This document shows, piece after piece, positions 25,201 through 37,200 of a stretch of 64,000 nt of DNA (position 1 is the stretch's first letter; each line of letters begins with the position of its first letter). Below the pieces are notes generated by a model. It was not told where the DNA came from, made no database searches, and worked only from the letters and a program-made list of their open reading frames with translations. This stretch comes from Paragonimus skrjabini miyazakii. Lineage: Eukaryota; Platyhelminthes; Trematoda; Plagiorchiida; Troglotrematidae. The stretch spans positions 9,764 to 73,763 of the forward strand of contig JTDE01003526.1 in NCBI GenBank assembly GCA_014338405.1, given 5' to 3'. The translations under genes were made by a program, and so were the position numbers.

Positions 25201-28200
25201 AACCTAGTATACCGTTATCTCTGTCTTAATAAACAGCCTAGAGTTTTCCTGTTCCTTCTGAAAGAGTCGTGCTATAGCGCGCGTTGGCTTGTCGACCATT
25301 GAGTTCGAGAGTGTGAGCCTGATATAGATGAGTTGCTTTGGCTTCCTCTTGGAGTATGTTCACTAATTAAAATATCAATATCACCAATGTCTTGGTGGAT
25401 GATACTTGTTCTCTATCTGGCGACCAGTCCGAATCCCATGCCTGTGCATGCCAGGTTATTTGTAAGGTTTTGGAAAGCCTCCTGTGAGTATGTTACTCAG
25501 GTAGCAGCATCTGCGAACCACATTCATTCGATCGGGATCCATATGACTTATGTCCTCGCTCGCAATCGTGCAATGTGGAAAAATCCGCTGTCACTTCTTG
25601 AGTTAATTCCGTCATCTTGACTACAATAGTGAGAAAAGTACCAAAAAGTGTGATAATACTGTGGTGAAAATCTACTCGATTAACCGCGTATCCAAACCCC
25701 GACAAGAGACCAATCCAAACGTCGCGTTGAAGATACTATACCAGGATTGGACGAACAGTCTTAATGTTACGCCTTCTGTTATTTGCTTGTTTATTTGCTC
25801 CGTATTGCACCAATTAACGTTCAGTTTGTGACTTTGTACGTGCTAATACGATCAGCCAATGAGTGACTATGATTTCTTTGATACTGTTGTACATCCATAA
25901 ATGTGACTTTGTATCTCATGAATATGAACTGATTATTGCAACCAGTGCGAGGCCTTCTTCTCAGTACTTGCATGGGAGGTTTCAATCCGAGTACGATTTC
26001 TAGGGCTATTCGAAGTCCTTAATTCCGCGTATTACAAATTGGCGTCACGAAATGGAACCGCCTGCAATCGAACAGGTAAATCTTCATGCTGGTGCAAATG
26101 CAGTAGAGGAATGGGTGGAGAGGTTCGAATTATGGTGCAGCATCTGTCGTGATGTGCAGAAGGAAAATCAATCAACTTTCTTCGTTACCGCTGGTGGTCG
26201 TGAACTGTATTCATTACTAAAGAATCTAGCATATCCAACCGCCCCAGCATCACTGCCGTTCGATGAACTAAAGAAACTGCTGTTAAAGCTTGTGCTTCCC
26301 GTCACTTTCCAGGTCATAGAACGGGCGAAGTTCAATTCCTTAGTGCGTTTAACAAGCACGAGCTTCCAAGAGTTCATTCTAAAATTGCGAAAGCAAACTG
26401 CCTGTTGCAACTTTGTGTTGTAAACCCTCCTAAACGATACGCTGGTTCGTTTTCGATACAGTGATGTGCTTGATACAAATCGGATTCTCGTCCCGGTGCT
26501 AATTAACACGGAAATCTCGGTCCCGAAAAATACCGCAACTGTCCCGCGATTTGTTCCCAAGACAAGCCAAAAGTCGTGTACAAAGGAAACCGTTTTGTTC
26601 CGCCCCAACATGTGCGCGACAAAGGCGAAAATTGCAAAGTATTTATGGGGCGCGTAATAACCAAACATTCCCAAGACATCAAAGAGAACAGTTACCGGAA
26701 AAAAAGAGTTAGGGTCGTTAATGAGCATAGCGTTATAAAAAGTCTCTACCGATTTGAACAGTTCCGCTAATTAGAACTGAGTCAATCGTTTTTTCTCTTT
26801 CTCACGACGGAGGCAGCTTGGGACGGTAACAGAGTGGGCGCCCTAACACTTTGGTGATAAGCTAGAGGAGCATCTGCTTGATCGACTGATTGCTGGTGTC
26901 AACGGCACTGATCTTCAGAGGAGATTGCTGGTCAAACAAGATATGACATTTCAAGAAGCCCGACACATCTGCGAGCAGAAGGATGATGTCAGTGCTGCTA
27001 CTGCTGAGTCAAACGTTGTACTATTTCCAAAGACCAAAGCGCATACTCCCACTAGAAGTCAACCGATGAGCAAGTTCCCACGTCCTGCTCAAGTACCCGT
27101 CAATAATCCCGGTCCAAAGAAAGTGAACAAGTGTTTCCCTTGCGGTGAGTTACACTTACGATCATCTTGCCGATTTCGTAATGCCACATGCCATTTGTGT
27201 AGTAAATGTGGTTATATTAAGAAGGTGTGTCAAGGCCAGAACTGCCACCTGAGTCCAGTTAAAGAGACAGATGATGTAGAGCCACTTACTACTGTTTATT
27301 CATTGCAACTGAAATCCAGGGATGAGCAGTATATTCACTGATGTCTCACGTTCAAATCAGGATGTAGGTGTGAATTCACTTTGGACGCAGGAACTAGCGA
27401 ATCCATTATTTCAAAACTACTACTGGATCGCATGGCCCTTGATGCTCAACTGAGATGAACAACAATTGAAATACGTGAAGTTACTGGTCATCACTTAGCT
27501 CTGCTAGATGAGACTGAGTTGATGGTGGTTGGTAAAGATTACAAGCTGATTCCAGTACAATTCTTAGTGTCAGAAGGAAGTCCACCTATCCTGGGATTAA
27601 AAGCTTTGAGACAACTCAACTGTGACGTTTCACAAAATGCTAATCACAAGGATGGTCCGAGTTGAGATGATCAAGCTCAGTTACGTAACTTGGTTGTTCA
27701 GCATTCACATCTTTCGGGACAACATCGCCACGATAGAGGAGACAACATGCCATGTACTTGCCTCGACAAGGATCGTATTTTACCATCTGGTTTGCAGGTT
27801 CGAAACACGAGTTGTTTTCCTCAATCACGTTTAGCTGCTAGTGGAAAGCCTTCTCGGCGGATATTATCGGCGCATATGAGGACAGCGGGAAATAGATGCG
27901 CGGATATGGCACTAAGTTGGTATGGAACTCATTCAGATCCACGTTTAAGGCACCTTGGAACCGAAGTGAAGCAGTGATGGAGCTCACAACTTGGCAGATC
28001 AGACGATTTAGATTGCTATAAGTCGGACGTTCAATGGCCAGATTGCGACGGCAAATATCATGAATGGTCTCATTATCCACCATGAAAGCACAATCTGAAT
28101 GCTCTAGCGTCATATGTGTGGTCAGAATTGAATTGTATGGCTCGACTACGGCAGTCGCAGTATGCGGTGCAGGGTAAACACCAAACTCCAGTTTTGCTTT

Positions 28201-31200
28201 CTTTCCGTAGTCCACAAACAAATGCTCCATAAGCAGGGAAGTGAAGCCCGATCCGGTACCACCACCGAATGAATGAAAAATCAGAGAACCTTGAAGTCCA
28301 ACGCACTGGTCGGCAAGTTTGCGGATACGATCCATTACTTCATCGATAACCTCTTTGCCAACAGTATAATGCCCGCGGGTATAGTTGTTGGCTGCATCTT
28401 CCTCGTCACTGATTATCTGTACCGGGTGGAACAATTGACAGTAGGTGCCCTTTCTTAATTCATCGACGACAGTAGGCTCCAAGTCGACAAACACAGCTCT
28501 TGGAACGTGACGACCGGAACTAGTATCGCTGAAGAACGTGATGAACGAATCATCACCTTCCTCGCCCATGCGTTGACCACCGAAATGTCCTTCCGGTTGG
28601 ATACCATGTGCTAAACAATAAAGCTCCCAACAAGCATTGCCCATTTGCTCTCCCGCCTGGCCAACATGAAGACTAACACATTCACGCATTGTAGAGAGCC
28701 TTTAAACACTCGCATGGCTCGAGGACGTAAAACACACTTCGTCGGTGATTGTGTAATTCCTATGGTGTGCCATTGAATTGGACCGTATCTCAGGCTTTCT
28801 CTTAAAAAGACAATAAGCTTAAGATACTTAGTTGGGCATCCAATCTTAACGAACTGTGCATAGAGGCGATGTTACGTGTAAATTGTAATACTGTACATTT
28901 CAATCCCCTCGAGTGACATTCGTCTGGAATGTCGTAATTGAAATCGTAGTGACACTTGGACGAGAATATTTCCACTGTGAAGTAGTGAGTATTCATTTAC
29001 AGAATCTTATTAAAAGTTGATTGGACAAAATTATCCGGTAGTTCTGAATGAGGTCAAAATGAAGACGAGCATATTTTTACAGGGTATTAGGGAAAAAACT
29101 TGGACAATTCACTTGGTTTATTCTCAATCGACCTTCATTGTTTTGTGCCCTTTCAAAGTTCACGAGGATAGAATTCCCACAAGATCTATTATTAACCACA
29201 CCTTCAATCCAACATATAAGCTGGTCAAATTCACCAGTCATAAAGGAAACCATTATTGAACAACTTAGTAAACAAACTTGGAAATTTTTTTGACTTCGTT
29301 AACAGGCCAGAACACATGAAATCGCGTCTTAATCCTAATTTATCCTTTCTATATGTCAGCACACTGGTAAAACTTAACATTCATGCCATTGAAACTGTCC
29401 GAAAGTAGTAACTCTCGAAATTGTAACGGGTCCTTGATTTTGCTTACATTCAACTTATTTCTTGTTTGATAAAATATCATACTGATGAACCGATGGTGTA
29501 GTTTTTGGACTGCTCTATTGCATATGCAATGTCCAGTCTGTTCGTCGGATACTTGGAAGCGCAAGTTATAAATAAGTCTGTTCGCTCTTTGTGAATTTGG
29601 TGGTGTTGTGTAGACGTCATATTCACGATTCTGAAACAGAAAGTCTGCAATCTATTTCTGAATTTCTTCAACTTTAACATCGATGTTAGAAACTTAAACT
29701 GAAGGACATTCTCCTAATTTTTGAGTCTGTCTTGTCAAAGTTGACAATCAGCAGAGATTCGATGTTTCTTTTTTGTACCGTAAACCAACCCACTCTGGTA
29801 GGTATCTCAACACAATCTTATCATACGTGCTCAGCATAGAAAGGACAGTTATGCTATCACACGTCACTAAACCAAATAAACTTCGCATCAATGAAGTCTC
29901 TAAAGCGACAGAGATTTCTCAAATTGAAGAGGTTCTAGTCGCTAACCAATATCCATACACTTCCATCGAAACGCTACCAGATACATATCGATTGCGAATA
30001 AATCCCGAAGAACCAGATCTCTCCAGCGTTCTGGAGAGGGAACTTTCTGTACGGGAAACGAATTTCCGAAAGAATTCGCTCCGTTCTGTCTGAGTACACC
30101 ATCTAGACCGTATTTCGGTCAAGTAAATCTATGGAACGAACAGTGGTACATCGTAGAGTACATGTCTCTGCGGACAATCATAAACTGTTTAAGAAATCAA
30201 ACATGATGACCGCGATTTCATTTATGTAACAAGCGGCAGTTGAAGGTACGTGTTGGACAGGCTGCACGCGCAGCTCCCTTCAACAATACGTGTGCCTATT
30301 TCAAAAGTTAAATAAAGATCAAACCATCTTTGTGCTGCCGGAGAATTACGACGTATGTTCAGCCAAAGCTCGAGTGATTTACAACAGTCTCTCCTTCCAT
30401 TCGGAATAATGCTACGCCAACTCTCTCTCCTTTCATACCCAATGCGCGTGCATCAATCGTAAAACCATATTTGTTCTGTGGCTTGGGTTGATACATCACA
30501 CCAGATTCAGATGCTCGTTATCTACATTAGTCTCATCTCCACCTATTAGCCATCGAATGCCGCCAATTACCTCAGGTATAACGCACGTCGTCCTAACCCC
30601 GTTAAAGCCCATATGACCTTTGTTCCTTTGTGAATATGACATCGGTCACAACACTCCTAAAGTTGACCGCCCAAGGTGTTGAAACCTAAAATGTTACAAC
30701 CTTCTGTTGACTTTATCGCTCATAATTCATTGGTTAACACTTTTTAAATGCATATGTGCTACACTTATTGCAGATTTTCTGCAAATGTGTGTCCTTTATT
30801 CACGGACTCAAACGCTTCCACTAGATCAATAAGAGCGATGTCCAGCGAATACCTTTGCTGGCAGCGCCTCTTTTGAGGCTGCCGAAGGCCAAATATATCA
30901 GCCATTGATTTTGCATTCGTCCGTCTCCATGATCATTAAGCCACGCAGTATGAAATGAGATTATCCACTATTTCTGTACTTATTCATATGCTCGTCAATC
31001 TCTTTTTCACTCATTCTGACATAACTATAGGCTTATATCTCCTTTCAGCCTGCACTGCTTAAGTCGCAATAATGAAGTGTCCATTTCTGACCTCGCGTCT
31101 AGATCAGTTAGTGAGTTCTACTCATTCAGTTCGTAGTAGGGAAACGCCAATCAACATAGGTCACATAATGAACATCACTCACCTGATCACAGAATAAAAT

Positions 31201-34200
31201 AACAAGGTTTTGCTGATCGGTTTGATTGCTGGTAGCACCGAATGCCATCAACATTTTTAACAGCCGCTGTTTTCGTTCTAACCTTATTATTGGTTCAGTT
31301 TTCCTATAGTTATAAAACCACCTCAACTAAGCGTTGTGTTTCGTGCTTTTACATGTCTACCAAAGATGAACTTTATAAATTGGAAATTCATCAAAATAGT
31401 GAAGACCTTTTATTTGTTTCACACTGCATATACGATTACGCCTTACCTTCAATGATACTTGTTGTTCGTGTTTATTTACAGACTACTTACTCTGGTCACG
31501 AGATTCCTAACTATTAAGCCATCGATAGCGTAACGGATTCCTGAATCTGTTTAACTTAGCGCATGCCACAACTTCTTCTAGGTTTAGAACTTCGTTTCTG
31601 TTCCCTTCCTGACCTGGAGTTCAGTGTGCTTTAACTCGTCATGTGCATGGTTATAACTTGTCTGTACCACCCACCGTTATGCCCAGTTTGCGGCAACCGT
31701 TTGGCTCCAAAGGAATGGTTTTCACTTATGGGCACAAATTGTTTACATAACTGTATTGTTTGTGACATGTGCCTGTTACAGGTGGCAAGGGTGTTTACCG
31801 CCAATGATCTTCACCTTGAACAGATCTTGTTCCCAGTGTATCTTTTCGAAAGGGTCTGACTGAAAAGCCTATCTGAATATGGATGCCGCAATCAGATGTG
31901 TTTCTACCTACGTAGTTAGCAACCGTGGAAACTTGATTGAAACTCGTGGTTTCAAACTGGTCGGAGTGTACTTGAAGCTGACAGGGAAATCACATCATAG
32001 GAACACGTCGTATGTACTGGGTAATTATGCACATTTAGTGTTCATGGTTGCAACATGCGCGATCTAAAATGCTTATTAAATCATACATTATAACGGAGCC
32101 TTTGGAGGTGTCTTAGAATCCAACACACAATTGGGGTAGAAACTTACCGGTTGTTCTAGTTCTTCCTGCATCTCCAGCCAGTTGACTTAATTGCATGTTA
32201 ATGCCTTCCTTCCGTTGATCCCTGGATACTCGGTGTGAAGTTGAGTCACGATGGTCTTTAGCTGCATCGGTATTACAACTCTTTCTCCAAACTGAAGGTA
32301 ATCCTTGAAAACAACTATTGAGGAACGTCTCCGGATGTACTGTTCAAGACCACTTGAAAGTCATGATGGCGGTCATCGCGTGCAGAAGTATTTACTTACA
32401 GTCTGGAGTGTTTCGCCACGTTGTATTGTCTGATGGACCATCTCGGAAGTAACTGGAAGTACGCGGATGGACTCTGAAAGTATCTGGTTCACTTCTGACA
32501 CGGCTGAAACTCTCGATTCTTCTGGTTCTAGCTTCCGTGACCCTCTCAGGCGGTAGAGTGCATTCACTTGTCGTAGTGAATGTATATTCAATTTGAAATT
32601 AATAGTTCAGCAGTGTCCATCGTCAAAGATGATTCGCCATATAGGCAGGAATCCATTTCTTTCACCCATAAATTGTAAACACTGGCTTGTGGTCAGTGAA
32701 CAGGGTAAGCTGACGGCCGAAGAGCATCTTGTGGAATTTCTTCACAACAAAGATGGTTGCAGCCATTTTCTTCCGTTTTTCCGTGGCTTTTTTTCCTGCC
32801 GACTTTAAGGGTAAGGCGGCCTGGACGATCGCCTTTTAAGAGCCATCGGGAATAATACGAGGGATCACAGACCCCACTCCGGTGTTAGATGCATCCGATG
32901 CGACCACACTCTGGAGACTGAGCTCTTAGTGTATTGACGGTTGTTTTTGAGTTGGGCATCGTCTTCACTTCATCGAACACATGCTGACACTCGGCGTTCC
33001 TGTCCCAGAGCTAATCCTTGGCCAGCAACCGGTTTATGGGTGCTCGAACACGGTGCGTGACAGAGAGAAATGCTTTTTAATGATTGGTGGATCCAAAACA
33101 CAACAAAATATCAATACATCGAGCGACGGGCCCATCTGAATAATTGTTTGCGTCAGGGCGATGGCTGTTTTAATCAAGGATGAATCCCAGATATATGATT
33201 GAACGCATGAAGGATTGGTATTTCTGCTATCGGATGTGGAGTCGGTACTCGTTGGTCCTGGTGGGTACGTGTTTCAAAGTCTTTATCAGCTTCATGATCG
33301 ACGATGACCAGTACCGCATAAGGAAGAGGTCATCTGAGTCGGAAAACGGGTCTTGCGGCGGGCTTCGGGCGGCAGAGGCTTTTGTCTTCATGTGGCGATC
33401 AAGACCGTCTTTGAAGACTGCTGCGAATTTCTGTTGGATGTCTTGGACAGGTTGGGTGGGTGCGTAGACTGGTACTTCACAACGACGATCGCTAACTGGA
33501 ACATTGTGGCACAGCTCTTTCAGCGAACGTTCCCCCAGTGTAAGGTCATTGGTCCAGTCTGCGGCAGGCAGATTCAGGTTCCGGCGGTCGGTCGGGTAGG
33601 ACGTCCACTTGAACAGCTTGTCCTAAAAAGAACCAGTACATCGAAGTTCGCCATTGAGGCGTGAGGTACTACCGGATGCATTCTAGGCTGTCTTTATTGC
33701 ATGAACATCCGATTTTCCAATGAACTCTCAGGTACGCCTAGTAGGAAGTGGGATGTCCGAGGCTGTGTCGAGCTGTCATTGCGTCGGCGTACCACTGGTG
33801 CCAATGTGACAAGTTTTCGGCTGTTGGAAAAGTCAATCATGAAATTTATCAGTGCTTCCTAATCACTCGCTTGGTCTGCCTTATATGCGGTCTACTGAAT
33901 GTGGCCGATAGGCTGGATTGGAAATGGTCCTACCTGTGAACTCGTTGATTTTACTTCTGACAGACGTGCAGTTGGAACGGGTGAAGGAGAACACGGTGCT
34001 AGTCGCTACATTTACAAGCGGTAGGCGGCTTGTCCGAAGTCGCACCTCTGGACCTGTGATTTGTGACTGGTGGCTTCGAATGGACAACAGCATACACGGT
34101 GTTGGGTGTTATTGTCCAGACCTCACGTTCCACCATTGTCGTATTGTGTGAGTTCAACGTGCGCTGGCATTCTGACAACACCACGTGTATATTGGCATCA

Positions 34201-37200
34201 GGGTCCTGTTTCAGTTTCGCGAGAAGTTGGGTTCTCATGTTTGTCTCACAAAGAGATTGGGGGGAACACACGAAGACGAAGTGTTTGGATTGATTCTTCG
34301 TCATGGATTTTGGCTTGGACCGTTCGCATTCACAGATGACGGTGCTACCAAATGTTTGACAATCGATCACCCCACTCAACCAATACCGTATGGTGGATAC
34401 GGATGACTACTCTCCACAGGTGTGCATCAACAGCTTCACTCTGTTGACCAGTGTATGATCATGAATGCATTTCAGCAGGATGAATTCGACGTACTTCCTA
34501 TGTTCATGCACGCCAAGCCTCCGGAGGAAGAGGAGGCTGACCTTCCAGACATCGCCGTACGAGCCACATTTCACCACCAGCATGTCTTCTCATCGCCCGT
34601 ACCGCGATCCGAAAGTAGCGTTCGAAATCGGGTCGTACGTGAACTTGTGATACAGAGTTGATTTCTAAGTAGAACCGCCGTATGTGGTTGTGAGCTGAAT
34701 TGGCACGCCGAATAGTGTCATATGTGATGTTTCGAAATGTGTCTTGTTCCTGCATCGTACTCTTGACTTGGCATGCGGATAACGTCCTCTTAGATTCATA
34801 CTGTCAGACAGCTAAGGTAACCCTGTCTCCCATTGTCGTGTTTGAGAGCATCAACACCTCGAAGGAATGTCCTGACCAAATATTCTAAACCCCGACCCAC
34901 TGTACACGACCGGCGAATTACGAGAAAGCACGAAAAGACAACAATCTACCAGTAATTCACGTCTTCACGTGAACCCTCGATCTGAACAGACAAGCGAAAA
35001 TATGACTACATTTATATGAAATTGTGATTTTCGATGCTGCGTAAAGATAGGAACAATTGTTCAAGTGAACATGAATTCTGAATCTCGTGATTAACATAAC
35101 GTACTTCGAATTTGATTTCATATTCCTGTTCTTAGGGTTGAGTTTATCTTACCCCTAATACAGAGATGCATTTAACAGGTTGCTCTTACACAAACGTTAG
35201 ACTTGCGTACTGTAGATATCTGGTATATTTCAGAGATTAGAATCTGGAATAGTAATTTGTGTACTGGACTGACGGCAATCGCCCTGTCTACTCGATACTG
35301 ATCACATACTTCGGATGACTCCACGTCCCCTGCTGTTGGTCAGGCCGTAGTAGGTATAGTCCTCAGCGAAACGGCCGCAGCCTCACCGGGAAATCCGATT
35401 CCCATTCACAGCAAATTAGACCGTGCGTTTGGCAGTTCCTGTTAAGGCCAGCTGTACACGGCGAACCTTCAGAAATAGTTTCGTGATGTCCGCTTATGCT
35501 CCAACTGACTGTAGTGGCGTCGATGGCACGGACGTCTTCTACACGGAGCTGACTGCTCTCCATAGGTTTACACATGGCTCTGATATATGCATTCTGGCCG
35601 TTTATACGAACAGCCAGATTGGCCACCTTGGTGAGGTTGAGTCTCGTTTGTGTGGCCGGTTTGGGTTGACATCACACTGTCCGGATAATGGTTGGCAGCT
35701 GTTGCAGCTATGCGTCAAGCACACGTTATTCTTGACCAATACCAGTTGTAAACATCGCACCCGTCGTCGTTATACTTGGCGTCCTACTACAGATCAGACC
35801 TGGCCCAAGATAGACCACATACCGTTAGTTATGGGTGGCCTGGCTTCATTCGGACTGTCATTCTTATTGAAGCACATGCTTGGATTCAAGTCATGCGTTG
35901 GTACTTTGTCGTTTTGTTCCTACTTTCGCTGGACAACAACCCCACCGAACGGAACCGCTGGTTGTTGAGAAGTTGCCCAAACTGTCGATAAACCATAGGT
36001 ACCAAACTAAACATGAATTCAAACATAACAATTCTGACCTCGAAACTCCTAACGGCTGTTGGACCCAAATTACGTAGACCATTCATGGAAAATGTGCTGT
36101 AGCATACGGCTCGGTGGTTCGCGGGTTGAACCAACATCGAATTTCAGATAAATCACTATAGTTGTTAGGTGTCAAACGGAACATTCCTCCTGGGGGCTCG
36201 TATGAACAGTTTGGGAGGGATATCCGTAGGAAGCTGAAGTGTAGCCTGATCGCCGACCATGAGGCTCGGTGAATTTAGAAAGTTAAGGGAGTGGGAACCG
36301 CTTCATTTTCGGGAAACTGGCAGATTCTTCCACCTTATCCGTACTACCGGTCTGTGACGTTCGCCTGTCAGTGAACCTATCCGCGTAACACTCTGACGGT
36401 CATGTTGTTAGGCGTCCTGCCTCTAGTTTGTCTTCGTCACAAACTTGTAACGTGGCATCCAAGTCGGTCGATTTGGAACTACATACTAAAACTGAGAACT
36501 GTATTTGCATTTTGACTCTTCAGCGCGTTAGGGCTGCTAACCTAAATAACCTCTTGCCATCAATCTTACCATTCAGGCCTCCCTCGTGCCTTGCTTAGAC
36601 CTAAAAAGCAAATTAACATAGGTGGACTCGACGTTCGAACTCTAAAGCAGATAGGTCAACAGACCGCTCTCGCACGAACACTAGACTCCTTCCATGTCGA
36701 TGTCTACTGTGTTTCAGGGATCTAGAATCCAGGACAGTAGTCAGCGTGTGGAACTAACAGCACCCACACTGTCTACCTGATATTGGTTATACACTTCGGA
36801 TGACTCCACGACTGCCGCTACCGGTCAAGCTGGAGTAGGTATAGTCCTCAGCAAGGCGGCCGTAACCGCATTGGTAGATTGGATTCCTGTTAACAGTAGA
36901 CTTTGTGCCGTCCGCTCGGCGGATTCTGTTAAGGCCAACTCTAGACACAAAACCTTTACGAATTTTTTCATTGTGTCTGCTTGTGCTCCAACTGACTGTA
37001 GTGACATCGGCTTCAAGGACGGCTTTTATTTAGATCTGACCGCTTTCCTTCGGTCAACACATAGCTCTGATACAGCCGTTCTGGCCGGAGGTATGAACGT
37101 CCAGGTCGGTCGCCCTGGTGTGGCCGAATCTTATCTAGGTGACAGGTTTGGAATAGCATCACATCGCTCGGATAATGGCGAGTGACTGATACAGCTGTGC

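Noticed and set aside
27693..27708. 16-nt identity between the tubulin 3' breakpoint and gypsy RNase H at 54677-54692
   Set aside because: It could suggest template switching into a gypsy RNA, but the sequence after the match does not follow the gypsy frame, and one 16-nt match somewhere in 64 kb is expected by chance.
31242..31517. Small secreted protein candidate (hydrophobic start then KRCVSC, Ly6/CD59-like)
   Set aside because: A single 91-codon frame with too few cysteines, no further exon recognised; frames of this size are common here by chance.
31641..31859. LIM-domain-like pattern CPVC-18-H-N-CIVCDMC
   Set aside because: The His-to-Cys spacing is one residue short, the second half of the finger is missing, no good splice acceptor precedes it, and there is a stop just upstream.
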